From JAFNAG01 sp963824985 (GTDB lineage: Bacteria > Acidobacteriota > UBA6911), in contig CAWGRQ010000036.1 in the NCBI GenBank assembly GCA_963824985.1, positions 186,001-250,000 on the forward strand: a stretch of 64,000 nucleotides of DNA, given 5' to 3'. The position numbers and the translations under genes are program-made. Within the stretch, counting starts at the first letter, position 1, and the number at the start of each line of letters is the position of its first letter. Below the pieces are notes generated by a model that had not been told where the DNA came from, did no database searches, and saw nothing but the letters and a program-made list of their open reading frames with translations. Positions 1-8,563 of the stretch are shown one piece after another.

Positions 1-671
1 CCTGATCGGGGTTGATCTTGAGGGCGATGTTTTTAAACTGGTCCGAAAGCACGCCGAAGTTGGCGACGACGTCGTTGGCCCCGGTCATGATTTCGCGGAA
101 GCCCGTGGTGCGCACCCCCTCGATGACGTACGAGTCCCCGGACCGGGTCGGTGGAACTCCATAGGTGCCGGGTGAAATATCGATATAGGAGTCCCCGATC
201 AAGCCCTTGGATTCAATGCTGACCTCGGAGTCGATGCTGAGGCGGTTAATATACTGATCGCGGATCTGGAATTGGATCTCGACAAAACGGAGTTCCAGCT
301 TGAGGTCACTCAGCTGGTTCTGCAGGGACGCAGATCGTTTCTGATAGTTCTGATCCTTCGGGCTCAAACCTTCCAACTCTTTATGTATCGCCTCAATACG
401 CCCGAAGGTCGCAGCATTGCCGGCCAATCGTTCCGGGTCGACGATTGTGACGCGCGTTACCTTGCCGACCTCCATGCCTGCCAGCCAAACCGGCGCCCCG
501 GGTTTCAGGCCACCGACGTCGGGGAGATAGGTAACAACCTTGACGGTCTTGCCAAACCAATTGACACCCCAGCTTTGCTGCAGGATTACGGCGGCGAGCA
601 GGATAAGCGCCAGGGTGACAAGAACTTCCGACCTTCATCTGTGCGATGGAATCGCGTTGCCTTTTTGGCAT
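1..671 (-). CDS. mlaD: MlaD-family MCE-domain lipid-transport protein (partial, frameshifted)
   Basis: Periplasm-facing, membrane-anchored subunit of the Mla phospholipid transporter. The start is ATG at 671, with an ideal Shine-Dalgarno (GGAGGT, complement of 680-685). After about 15 codons (MPKRQRDSIAQMKVG) this frame turns into nonsense. The neighbouring frame carries the expected transmembrane helix (VLVTLALILLAAVILQQSW) and then the MCE core (YLPDVGGLKPGAPVWLAGME, VGKVTRVTI). A coiled-coil-like stretch and a beta-rich part (GLIGDSYIDISPGTYG) follow, up to the window edge. Removing one base near 626-627 joins the two frames perfectly. The C-terminus lies outside the window. It is third in an mlaE-mlaF-mlaD order, separated from mlaF by 137 bp that contain a dispersed repeat. 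The family assignment is firm; whether the frameshift is real is unknown. Confidence 0.85.
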
Positions 672-691
672 GGCACTTTACCTCCAATGAT

Positions 692-753
692 ACCCTGATG
701 GTAGTGGCCTAAACAAAATCAGTGGAATCCGTGTAATCCGAGGCGTCTTTTTA
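692..753 (+). repeat. Dispersed repeat, copy A (between mlaF and mlaD)
   Basis: A roughly 60-bp segment with the core CCTGATGGTAGTGG, an A-rich step, then AATCAGTG-AATCCGTG-AATCC and GGCGT. It matches the reverse complement of 9484-9542 nearly base for base over its whole length. Its AATCCGTGTAATCCG units are shared with the inverted pair at 28418-28652. It lies in the gap upstream of mlaD and downstream of mlaF, so it would be transcribed with the operon. Confidence 0.8.
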
Positions 754-808
754 CTGCCTCTGACCACGGGGATATCCGTCCCCCCCCGATTTCGGTTCTG
801 GCCGGTAG

Positions 809-1618
809 TCAACATTCCAGCGACGGGCCTTTGACAAACGACTTGACATAGGCATCAGAGGATTCCTTCAATTCCTCGTAACTCCCTTCAAAGCAGAGCC
901 CGCCATCATGCAGCATTATGAAGTGAACGTTGGCCAGGCACAGGTCGGCGCCGCCCTCCTTAAACCGGAGTTGCCCGTCGCTCCCTGCGATTGCGTACTG
1001 GGAGGCCATCGTGGCGGCGGCACGCAGATCGTGAGTAACGAACACGGTTGTGACACCCTCCAGATCCCGAAGCTTGATCATCAGCTCCACAATGGTCTTT
1101 TTCGTAATCGGATCGAGGCCGGCGGTGGGTTCATCGTAAAGGATCACCTTCGGACTGCCGACGAGCGCGCGCGCGACTCCGACCCGCCGCTTCATGCCTC
1201 CGGAAAGTTCCGAGGGCATCTTGTCGATCGACTCCGCCAGGCCCACAAAGCCAAGCAGGCGCATCACGACAACCTCGATCTCATCTTCGCTTAAGCTCGA
1301 CTCTTCATACAGACGATACCCGACGTTTTCACGAACGGAAAGGGAATCGAACAGCGCTCCTTCCTGAAACACCATGCCGATCCGGTGACGCACCTTAACC
1401 AGGTCCCGCTCTCGCATCAGGGTGATGTCCTGGTCTTCGATCAGGATCTGGCCCCCATCGGGGCGAATCAGGCCCAGGATCAGTTTGAGAATCGTCGACT
1501 TTCCCGATCCGCTGGCGCCAAGAATGATTTTGGTTTCTCCCGGAGAGATCCTGAAGCTGACATCCTTGAGGATGACATCCTGGTCGAAGGACATGGATAC
1601 ATTTCGGAACTCGATCAT
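809..1618 (-). CDS. mlaF: Mla transporter ATP-binding protein
   Basis: Cytoplasmic ATPase of the Mla retrograde/anterograde phospholipid ABC transporter. About 269 residues, the usual length. Walker A GASGSGKST sits at residues 34-42, the signature LSGGMKRR near 141, Walker B VILYDEP followed by the D-loop TAGLDP, and the switch His in FVTHD. The start at 1618 (MIEFRNVSMSF) is chosen over a much longer upstream frame, because it gives the exact family N-terminus and overlaps the mlaE stop codon by ATGA (1615-1618), a hallmark of translational coupling. It pairs with the permease immediately upstream and the MCE protein downstream. Confidence 0.95.
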   Translation of the reverse strand: MIEFRNVSMSFDQDVILKDVSFRISPGETKIILGASGSGKSTILKLILGLIRPDGGQILIEDQDITLMRERDLVKVRHRIGMVFQEGALFDSLSVRENVGYRLYEESSLSEDEIEVVVMRLLGFVGLAESIDKMPSELSGGMKRRVGVARALVGSPKVILYDEPTAGLDPITKKTIVELMIKLRDLEGVTTVFVTHDLRAAATMASQYAIAGSDGQLRFKEGGADLCLANVHFIMLHDGGLCFEGSYEELKESSDAYVKSFVKGPSLEC

Positions 1619-2421
1619 ACGTTGATAAATGGAGAAATATAGATGATCAGGTTGTTGAGGAAGAAATCCGCCGTAATCACAAGGATGGAACTGCTGACCA
1701 CCGCCTGGGTCGTGGATCGCCCCACTCCTTCGGTCCCGCCATGGGTGCGCAATCCGATGTAGCATCCGGTCATGGAGATGATGAAACCGAAAACCAGAGG
1801 CTTGATCAGCGTGCCGACCACGTCGGCGAGTTGCAGGGCGTTCATGGCATCCGACCAGTACTGGCTCGAGCTGATCAGCAGCTTGTATTTTGCAATCACC
1901 CATCCGCCTCCCATACCGACGGCATCGCACAGGATCGTCAACAGCGGGAGCATCATGATGGTCGCGATCATTCTCGGCGTGACCAGTTTGCGGGTTGGGT
2001 CGGTTCCCAGGGCGCGCATGGCGTTGATCTGCTCCGAAACGACCATGGATCCGAGTTCAGAGGCAACCCCGGAGCCGATGCGTCCCGCCATCATCAGCGC
2101 GGCCAGCACCGGACCCAACTCCCGGATCAATGTGAGGGCGACTAGTTGCCCCGTCAAACTTACCGCGCCATATCGGCGCAAGGCGCTCTCAGACTGGATC
2201 GCGAGGACGGCGCCGGTAAAAAATCCGGTCAGTAATATGATCGTGAGAGAACCTACTCCGATACGGTCCATCTGCAAGATCACTTCGCGCATATAAATGG
2301 GACGCGTAAACAGATTGGCAATGGCCCGGCAGCTGAGAAAAGTGTACGATTGGATCTCCCAGATCACTCTCGTGAGAAATCGTAAGGGTGTCGTCAGCGC
2401 ATGAATGAGTGCTTTTATCAT
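1615..2421 (-). CDS. mlaE: Mla transporter permease
   Basis: Inner-membrane permease of the Mla lipid transporter, about 268 residues. Typical MlaE features are present: a long N-terminal amphipathic region (MIKALIHALTTPLRFLTRVI), five or six hydrophobic segments, and the conserved ALIRELGP-like stretch (TLIRELGPVLAALMMAGRIG) followed by ASELGSMVVSEQINAMRALG. The start at 2421 is preferred over a frame extending to 2487 because a GAGG Shine-Dalgarno precedes it by about eight bases and the upstream codons do not look like family sequence. It is first in the mlaEFD operon and transcribed divergently from aroC across 125 bp. A near-perfect GGGGTTGCG/CGCAAGCCCC inverted repeat (about 2469-2490) lies in that divergent gap. 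Confidence 0.95.
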   Translation of the reverse strand: MIKALIHALTTPLRFLTRVIWEIQSYTFLSCRAIANLFTRPIYMREVILQMDRIGVGSLTIILLTGFFTGAVLAIQSESALRRYGAVSLTGQLVALTLIRELGPVLAALMMAGRIGSGVASELGSMVVSEQINAMRALGTDPTRKLVTPRMIATIMMLPLLTILCDAVGMGGGWVIAKYKLLISSSQYWSDAMNALQLADVVGTLIKPLVFGFIISMTGCYIGLRTHGGTEGVGRSTTQAVVSSSILVITADFFLNNLIIYISPFINV

Positions 2422-2546
2422 GGAAACCTCACGGAAGTGTATTGGGCAGCGGTTTGGTAAGTCAAGGACAAAGGGGTTGCGACGCAAGCCCCTAAGCTTG
2501 TGACAGCAGGGAGTTTCGCAAGATCAACCAGGAGGCGCAACCGCTT

Positions 2547-3719
2547 ATGCTTCGGATCGTGACCGCCGGTGAATCACACGGGGAATGCCTCACAGCCATT
2601 CTCGAAGGACTGCCGTCCGGGCTGCCGGTAAATGCGGATTTTATCAATCAACAACTCCAGCGGCGCCAGTCGGGCTATGGCCGCGGGCACCGGATGCAGA
2701 TTGAGAGGGACCAGGTCGAGATCACCTCCGGCGTGCGCCACGGAAAGACCCTGGGCAGCCCGATCTGTGTCATCATCCGGAATCGGGACTGGCAGAATTG
2801 GCGCCTGCCGATGTCCGTTGATCCTGTGCCTGAAGCGAGCAACATCCGGTCTGTCACCCGGCCAAGGCCGGGGCACGTCGATCTGGCCGGGGCCCTCAAA
2901 TATCAGACTCACGATGCCCGCGACGTTCTCGAGCGTGCCAGCGCTCGTGAAACGGCCGCGCGCGTCGGGCTGGGATCAATCTGCAGGCAGCTGCTCCTTC
3001 ATTTCAACATCCGGCTCGGGAGCCACGTGCTTGCCATCGGCGATATTCGTGTCCCCGCGAAGCTGGAGAACCTGCCCGGCGCGGCGATTCTCGCCCTGGA
3101 TGCCTCCTCCGTGCTCCATTGTGCTGATGCCGGGATCGAGCGCGACATGATCGAGGGCATTGATGCAGCGGCTAAGAGCGGCGACACCCTTGGCGGCGTT
3201 GCTGAAATCATCGCTACGGGCGTCCCCCCCGGCCTGGGCTCGCACACCCAATGGGATCGAAAGCTCGACGGCCTGCTCGCGCAGGCCCTGATGAGCATAC
3301 CCGCCATTAAAGCGGTTGAGATCGGAACCGGCATCATATCGGCTCGGCAGCCGGGTTCCCTTGTGCATGATGAAATTTTCTATGACAGTGCCGAGCGACA
3401 GTTTTTCCGGGAGACAAACCATGCCGGCGGTCTGGAAGCCGGTGTGACCAACGGCGCCGATGTTCGCGCCCGAATTTTCGTCAAACCGATCCCGACGTTG
3501 CGCAAGGCGCTCAGATCGGCGGACCTGATTACCAAAGAAGCGGTCGCTGCAGGCTTCGAACGCAGCGACACCTGCGTGGTTCCCGCGGCTGCCGTCGTGG
3601 CCGAGGCGATGCTGAGCACGGTTCTGACGCAGGCATTCCTGGAAAAATTTGGTGGAGACTCCCTGATCGAGCTGGAGGCCAATTACGAGAACTACCGCAA
3701 ATTGCTGCGGGAGTATTGA
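2547..3719 (+). CDS. aroC: Chorismate synthase
   Basis: Converts 5-enolpyruvylshikimate-3-phosphate to chorismate, the last step of the shared aromatic pathway, using reduced FMN. The 390-residue length fits the longer bacterial form. Visible family motifs are GESHG at residues 8-12, the Arg-rich YGRGHRMQIE, RPRPGHVDLAGALKY, RDVLERASARETAARV and, near the C-terminus, GAAVVAEAM-like residues (PAAAVVAEAML). The start ATG at 2547 has a strong GGAGG Shine-Dalgarno at 2531-2535. It stands apart from other aro genes and is followed by def after 71 bp with a likely promoter in between. Confidence 0.97.
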   Translation: MLRIVTAGESHGECLTAILEGLPSGLPVNADFINQQLQRRQSGYGRGHRMQIERDQVEITSGVRHGKTLGSPICVIIRNRDWQNWRLPMSVDPVPEASNIRSVTRPRPGHVDLAGALKYQTHDARDVLERASARETAARVGLGSICRQLLLHFNIRLGSHVLAIGDIRVPAKLENLPGAAILALDASSVLHCADAGIERDMIEGIDAAAKSGDTLGGVAEIIATGVPPGLGSHTQWDRKLDGLLAQALMSIPAIKAVEIGTGIISARQPGSLVHDEIFYDSAERQFFRETNHAGGLEAGVTNGADVRARIFVKPIPTLRKALRSADLITKEAVAAGFERSDTCVVPAAAVVAEAMLSTVLTQAFLEKFGGDSLIELEANYENYRKLLREY

Positions 3720-3752
3720 ATCCTGCGATACTTCTTAATAAAACAGGAAGTA

Positions 3753-3781
3753 TGGACACGAAAGCCTATCTGCTCTAAAAT
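3753..3781 (+). promoter_or_regulatory. Sigma70-type promoter upstream of def
   Basis: A -35-like TGGACA (3753-3758) and a -10-like TAAAAT (3776-3781) are separated by exactly 17 bp. The expected transcription start, around 3788, is only a few bases before the def ATG at 3791, so the message would be nearly leaderless. This is predicted from the sequence alone. Confidence 0.45.
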
Positions 3782-3790
3782 TTAGGGGTT

Positions 3791-4300
3791 ATGGTACTCG
3801 CGATTCTGAAATACGGTGCCCAGGAACTCAAGACCGTCAGCAGTCCGATCGATGTGTTTAACGGAGAACTCGAAAAGATTGCCAAAAACATGATCGAGAC
3901 CATGTATGCCGCGCCCGGCATCGGTTTGGCAGCTGCTCAGATTGGGTTGAATATCCGCCTGACCACTATTGACCTCTCGGTTGGCGAGGATCCGGCGCAA
4001 CTTATCGTGATCTGTAACCCGGAAGTTGTCAGCAGCGATGGGGAACAGAAAAGTGAGGAAGGGTGCCTGAGCGTTCCCGACTTCACCGAAAAGGTCGTGC
4101 GGCCGCGTATGATGCTCGTACGCGGTCAGGATATTCACGGAGACCCGATGCAGTATCGCGCCGAGGAACTTCTGGCCCGCTGTTTCAGCCACGAAATTGA
4201 CCATCTGAACGGGATCCTGTTTGTTGACCGCTTGAGTCCGTTGAAAAAGACGCTCATTCGCAACAAAATCAAAAAGCTCGCCAAGGCCGGCGATTGGTAA
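3791..4300 (+). CDS. def: Peptide deformylase
   Basis: Removes the formyl group from the N-terminal methionine of nascent proteins; a metalloprotease acting at the ribosome exit. The 169-residue protein has all three family motifs in order: GIGLAAAQIG (about residues 43-52), EGCLSVP with the metal-binding Cys (about 94-100), and HEIDHLNG with two metal-binding His and the catalytic Glu (about 136-143). fmt begins three bases after its stop, the classic def-fmt pair coupling removal and addition of formyl groups. rsmB follows, as in many bacteria. Confidence 0.97.
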   Translation: MVLAILKYGAQELKTVSSPIDVFNGELEKIAKNMIETMYAAPGIGLAAAQIGLNIRLTTIDLSVGEDPAQLIVICNPEVVSSDGEQKSEEGCLSVPDFTEKVVRPRMMLVRGQDIHGDPMQYRAEELLARCFSHEIDHLNGILFVDRLSPLKKTLIRNKIKKLAKAGDW

Positions 4301-4303
4301 GCC

Positions 4304-5245
4304 ATGCGGGTCATTTTTCTGGGCACACCCGAATTTGCTGTGCCCTCGCTGCAAGCGCTGCTTCACAGCCCATACCAGGTTTGTGCCGTGTTTACGCAGC
4401 CGGATCGTCCCGCGGGCCGGGGACAAAGGCCGGTTGCGCCGGTTATCAAGACAGTCGCAATGGAAGCCGGCATCCCCGTTTTCCAGCCGGAAAAGATCCG
4501 GCATGAGGAGAACCTTCCGCTGCTTGAGAAATTCGCGCCGGACTTCATCGTGGTGGTTGCCTACGGGCAGATTCTGCCTCGCTGGATACTGCAGGCGCCT
4601 GGTATCGGCTGCGTCAATATTCACGGTTCGTTGCTGCCGCGGTATCGCGGCGCCGCGCCGATAGCTTGGGCGATCCTGAACGGTGATGAACGCACCGGTA
4701 TTACAACCATGCTGATGGATGAACATCTCGATACCGGTCCGATGCTCCTCAGGAGCGAGGTTGGAATTGCCCTGACGATGACTGCAGGCGAACTCGCGGG
4801 AAGGCTGGCCCTGATGGGCGCCGAGCTGTTGATTCCCACTCTGGACGGATTGCGTGATGGTACCCTGCTGCCCACGCCTCAGGATGACCGGCTCGCCACC
4901 ATGGCGCCACGAATCACAAAAGAGATGTCCCCCATCCGCTGGGATGACTTCGCTCAGGTTATCCACAATCGAATTCGTGGACTCAATCCCTGGCCGCTGG
5001 CCACCTGCGAATTCCGAGGCGGAAAACTCCAGATCATCAAAAGCTCTCCTCCTGGAGCGGTCGAGGTTCAGAATCGGCCTCCGGGAATGATTCTGAAGGT
5101 GACCGAGCACGGCATCCGGGTGGCCTGCGGCGAAGGGAGTGTTCTGGAAATCCTCGAGCTGCAGCCGGCAGGGAAGAAAAGGATGAGCGCGCGCGAATAC
5201 GCCAATGGAGCACGGATCCAGCCCGGGGAATGTCTGTTCACCTGA
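4304..5245 (+). CDS. fmt: Methionyl-tRNA formyltransferase
   Basis: Transfers a formyl group from 10-formyltetrahydrofolate to initiator Met-tRNA. The 313-residue length is standard. The N-terminal Rossmann half starts MRVIFLGTPEFAVPSLQALL. The formyl-folate site has the diagnostic GCVNIHGSLLPRYRGAAPI (about residues 104-122), with catalytic Asn and His, followed by the conserved Asp in DEHLDTGPML. The C-terminal OB-like tRNA-binding domain spans about residues 205-313. It sits three bases downstream of def, and its stop is followed within 15 bp by the likely start of rsmB. Confidence 0.97.
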   Translation: MRVIFLGTPEFAVPSLQALLHSPYQVCAVFTQPDRPAGRGQRPVAPVIKTVAMEAGIPVFQPEKIRHEENLPLLEKFAPDFIVVVAYGQILPRWILQAPGIGCVNIHGSLLPRYRGAAPIAWAILNGDERTGITTMLMDEHLDTGPMLLRSEVGIALTMTAGELAGRLALMGAELLIPTLDGLRDGTLLPTPQDDRLATMAPRITKEMSPIRWDDFAQVIHNRIRGLNPWPLATCEFRGGKLQIIKSSPPGAVEVQNRPPGMILKVTEHGIRVACGEGSVLEILELQPAGKKRMSAREYANGARIQPGECLFT

Positions 5246-5259
5246 ACGGCTGTAGGCTC

Positions 5260-6615
5260 ATGAAAAAAGACAGATGTGTGGTTGGTCCGGCGCGGTCGGC
5301 GGCATACGAGGCCCTGTGCCGCATCGAACTCAAGAATTTCCACAGCGATGACGTTCTCAATTCGGACCTGGTGTCGCCTTTAGAGGTACGCGACCGAAAC
5401 CTGACAATCGAAATCGTGTTCGGGACTCTTCGCTGGCGTGGCTGGCTGGATCATATTCTGGCTCAGGCAATCGCGCGAGACTGGCGGAGCGTGGATCTGC
5501 GTGCCTTGATTCTGTTGCGTCTGAGTCTCTACCAGATGGCGCGGATGGATCGTATTCCGGATCATGCGCTGATCCATGATGCGGTTGAAATGGCGAAATC
5601 CACGCTGAGGCCGGGTGGCGGAGGCTTCATCAACGGGATTCTGCGCAACCTGGGCCGGACCCGGCCTTGGAGGAATCCTGAGTTTCATCGTGATTGCCCG
5701 ATCTGGGTGCGGGTCTCCTTGCCGCAATGGCTTTGGCATCGCTGGGAAACCAGATATGGGGTGGATTGTGCCAGCGAATATGCCCTTTCGCTCAACCGCG
5801 CTCCCCGCCCGGCTTTCCGCTTTGGCCGGCACGCCTCCTCACACCCAATGGCTCCGGACCCACCAATTCAGGTTCATGAGGGTGAAGGGGGGAAAGGGGA
5901 AACCGATCCTTACGGTTCTGAACTCGTACCTGGGGCATATCTGGCAGCAGATTCCAGTCAGGCACCCAGGGGCAAAGACGCGCGTTTTCAGGATGAAGCT
6001 TCACAGCTGATCCCATACCTCCTCGGTCCCGTAGAGGGTCTCCGGATCTGGGATGCCTGTGCCGCCCCCGGAGGAAAAGCGGCAATTCTGCGCGAGAACG
6101 GCGGCGCTTCGGGGCGACTGATTGCTTCCGATAGGAACCCGGCTCGAGCCGTAAGCCTGAAAAGCAATTTGAGCCACGTTGAGGGATCGGCATGTGCTGT
6201 TCTGATACTGGATGTGCGCTCCCAACTGCCATTTCGCCAGCAGTTTGATGCGGTCCTGGCGGATGTCCCATGCTCCGGGTTGGGCACCCTCCGGAGAAAT
6301 CCGGAGTTGAAGTGGCGCCTGGAAGAGGCCCGGCTTCCTGAGCTGGGCCATCACCAGCAGGCCCTTCTGGACTCGATTTCGGCCGCCGTTGGGATTGGAG
6401 GTCGCCTCCTGTATGCCACCTGCTCCACGGAACCGGAAGAAAACGAGGAGGTGGTGGCTGCCTTCCTTGCCTCTCATCCTTCCTTTCAACTGTCCAAACC
6501 ATCAACGCCTCCCGGCATTGCCCCCTGGCTGGATCGTGCAGGGATGTTCCGCAGCTATCCCGGGGCCCGGCTCTGGGATGGTTTCTTCGCGGCCTTAATG
6601 GTCCGCACATCATAG
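5260..6615 (+). CDS. rsmB: 16S rRNA (cytosine-967-C5) methyltransferase RsmB/Sun
   Basis: Methylates C967 of 16S rRNA using S-adenosylmethionine. An N-terminal NusB-like RNA-binding domain (about residues 10-140; PARSAAYEALCRIELK) is followed by the methyltransferase domain. The SAM motif is DACAAPGGKAAIL, motif IV is ADVPCSGLGTLRRNPELKW with its Pro-Cys, and motif VI is YATCSTEPEENE with the catalytic Cys. A poorly conserved Gly/Pro/Lys-rich stretch lies between the two domains (around 5850-5960). An alternative start at 5230 would overlap fmt by 16 bp; 5260 is preferred because it begins right before the NusB homology. It belongs to the def-fmt-rsmB-rpe string. Confidence 0.93.
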   Translation: MKKDRCVVGPARSAAYEALCRIELKNFHSDDVLNSDLVSPLEVRDRNLTIEIVFGTLRWRGWLDHILAQAIARDWRSVDLRALILLRLSLYQMARMDRIPDHALIHDAVEMAKSTLRPGGGGFINGILRNLGRTRPWRNPEFHRDCPIWVRVSLPQWLWHRWETRYGVDCASEYALSLNRAPRPAFRFGRHASSHPMAPDPPIQVHEGEGGKGETDPYGSELVPGAYLAADSSQAPRGKDARFQDEASQLIPYLLGPVEGLRIWDACAAPGGKAAILRENGGASGRLIASDRNPARAVSLKSNLSHVEGSACAVLILDVRSQLPFRQQFDAVLADVPCSGLGTLRRNPELKWRLEEARLPELGHHQQALLDSISAAVGIGGRLLYATCSTEPEENEEVVAAFLASHPSFQLSKPSTPPGIAPWLDRAGMFRSYPGARLWDGFFAALMVRTS

Positions 6616-6693
6616 GTTTACAAGGCATCCGCCTTGCATCCGGGAGGGGGCTGTGATACGCTTCAGCCAAAATGAACGAGGTGATGACGCGCC

Positions 6694-7386
6694 GTGGCAA
6701 GTAGTGCGATGATTGCACCTTCCATTCTCTCAGCAGATTTTGCTCGGCTCGGCGGGGAGATTGAAAGTGTGGAAAGGGGTGGTGCCGACCTGCTCCACCT
6801 CGATATTATGGATGGTCATTTTGTACCTAATATCACAATTGGCCCGCCGGTGGTATCATCTGTCAGGAAGATCACCGGATTGCCCCTCGATGTTCACTTA
6901 ATGATCGAGGAACCGGGACGGTTTGTCGACGAATTCATCCGCGCCGGAGTCAACTGGGTTTCTGTTCACGCGGAGACGGATGTTCATCTAAATCGCACTA
7001 TCCGGCATATTCAAAGCCAGGGGGTGCTCGCCGGCGTGGCTCTGAATCCGGCAACCCCGTTGGCTACCTTGGACGAAATCTTGGGGGATGTTGATTTTGT
7101 GCTGGTAATGAGCGTAAATCCGGGATTTGGTGGGCAGCAGTTTATCCCGTCGATGCTCGACAAAATTCGGAAACTTAGAGCGAAAATTACGTCTAATAAC
7201 TGTCGGGCGAGGATTGAAGTGGATGGTGGTATCGACGCCAGCAACCTGGGCGAGGTTCTGAACGCGGGCGCTGATGTCATTGTCGCCGGTTCCGCCATAT
7301 TCAGATCCCCGGACGGGCCGGCCGAGGCGGTTCGGGGATTCAAGAAAATAGCCAACCAGTTGACGGCAAATGCGGGCAGGTATTGA
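6694..7386 (+). CDS. rpe: Ribulose-phosphate 3-epimerase
   Basis: Interconverts ribulose-5-phosphate and xylulose-5-phosphate in the pentose phosphate pathway. A 230-residue TIM barrel with the family signatures IAPSILSADFARLG, the metal-binding LHLDIMDGHFVPNITIG, a DVHLMIEEP strand, MSVNPGFGGQQFI, and the phosphate-binding IEVDGGID and AGSAIF segments. The chosen start is GTG at 6694, eight bases after a GAGGTGAT Shine-Dalgarno; an ATG five codons downstream (6709) is an alternative. It follows rsmB by 78 bp, and the bamD-like gene starts 38 bp after its end. Confidence 0.96.
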   Translation: MASSAMIAPSILSADFARLGGEIESVERGGADLLHLDIMDGHFVPNITIGPPVVSSVRKITGLPLDVHLMIEEPGRFVDEFIRAGVNWVSVHAETDVHLNRTIRHIQSQGVLAGVALNPATPLATLDEILGDVDFVLVMSVNPGFGGQQFIPSMLDKIRKLRAKITSNNCRARIEVDGGIDASNLGEVLNAGADVIVAGSAIFRSPDGPAEAVRGFKKIANQLTANAGRY

Positions 7387-7424
7387 CCCCATGCATTGCG
7401 GTTCCATGGCTATGGAGGCAAGCG

Positions 7425-8558
7425 ATGCGACCCTTGTGTAAGTATTTGATGATATTAGTGGTTATGTCCACAGTCTCAGCGTGTGGCGGCCAGAAGGGAG
7501 CCAAGCTGCAGACGAGCGTGATCCCACCGGACAAGACCCTGTTCCAAAACGGGAGTGAATACCTGGACAAAAGCCAGTTCATAAAGGCTCGACTTGCCTT
7601 TCAAACCCTGATACGCACCTATCCCGGGAGCGAACTCGAAGCGGAAGCCTATCTTGCGATGGGGGATTCGTTCTATAAAGAGGGCGGAACGGAAAACCTC
7701 CTGATGGCCGAAGACCAATACCGCAACTTCATTATTTTTTTCCCAACCAATCCCAAAACCATCGATGCGCAAATGAAAGTCATTTCGATCATCATGCGCC
7801 AGATGAATGCTCCCGATCGGGACCAGAGCTTTACCAAACGTGCTGAAGCTGAAATCAAGAAAATGATGACGCTGTTTCCAAACAGTGATTATCTCCCCAT
7901 CGTCAGGCGGTTTCTGGATGAGGTCCAGGAAGTGGAAGCCATGGGAGATCTGGGGATCGGAGATTTCTATGCCGGGCGCGGCAACTTTCTTGGCTCGGCC
8001 TCGCGTTATAAGGAAATTGCCGACAGCTACCCGCGCTTTTCGAAAATGGACGAGGCATATTTCAAGCTTGCTCAGTCCATGCAGCGTATCGAGCAGACCG
8101 ACGAGGCTGCGAATTACCTGGCCAAGCTTGTCACCGGATACCCATTCAGCAAGTTCCATGAAGCGGCCAAAGCAGAATTGGAGAAGATGGGGAAGCCCGT
8201 ACCCGAGGTTGACGCCCAGTTGGCAGCCCAAAACGAGGCTCTGGTCAAAACCCCGGAGCCGTTCTCGCCCCTGAAGCCCCTGATCGCTTTCGCCGAGGCC
8301 ATCGGGTTCAAGGGCCCCCCGGACCGATATGATCAGGCCCAGAAACAGTTGGCCGCCACGCGCGCTGAAGCGGAAGGCGCCGCCCACAACGGCGCTCAGT
8401 CAGGGGGCAAACCCGGGGATGTTATGATTACCGGCACGATCCAAAAGGGCCCTGATGGGAAACCGATTGTTGGAACCGATCCTAAGGGAACACCGCCGGC
8501 GACCGATAAGAAGGACGATAAGAAGCAGGATGCCAAGACGACCAAAAAGAAAAAGTAG
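7425..8558 (+). CDS. bamD: BamD-like outer-membrane assembly lipoprotein (TPR)
   Basis: Probable lipoprotein of the BAM beta-barrel assembly machinery. The start at 7425 follows a GGAGG Shine-Dalgarno (7414-7418) and gives a lipoprotein signal: basic MRPLCK, a hydrophobic core and a lipobox VSAC with Cys at about residue 20. Tetratricopeptide-like pairs run over residues 40-280 (FQNGSEYLDKSQFIKARLAF, AEAYLAMGDSFYKEG, FPTNPKTIDAQMKVI), the BamD pattern. The last roughly 100 residues are low complexity and end in a Lys-rich tail, longer than in E. coli BamD (about 245 residues). The BamD/YfiO assignment rests on domain layout, so a general tetratricopeptide lipoprotein remains possible. Confidence 0.8.
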   Translation: MRPLCKYLMILVVMSTVSACGGQKGAKLQTSVIPPDKTLFQNGSEYLDKSQFIKARLAFQTLIRTYPGSELEAEAYLAMGDSFYKEGGTENLLMAEDQYRNFIIFFPTNPKTIDAQMKVISIIMRQMNAPDRDQSFTKRAEAEIKKMMTLFPNSDYLPIVRRFLDEVQEVEAMGDLGIGDFYAGRGNFLGSASRYKEIADSYPRFSKMDEAYFKLAQSMQRIEQTDEAANYLAKLVTGYPFSKFHEAAKAELEKMGKPVPEVDAQLAAQNEALVKTPEPFSPLKPLIAFAEAIGFKGPPDRYDQAQKQLAATRAEAEGAAHNGAQSGGKPGDVMITGTIQKGPDGKPIVGTDPKGTPPATDKKDDKKQDAKTTKKKK

Positions 8559-8563
8559 GACTC

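Noticed and set aside
3782..5110. 442-codon frame antisense to def and fmt
   Set aside because: A shadow of two certain genes; no family motifs, no Shine-Dalgarno.
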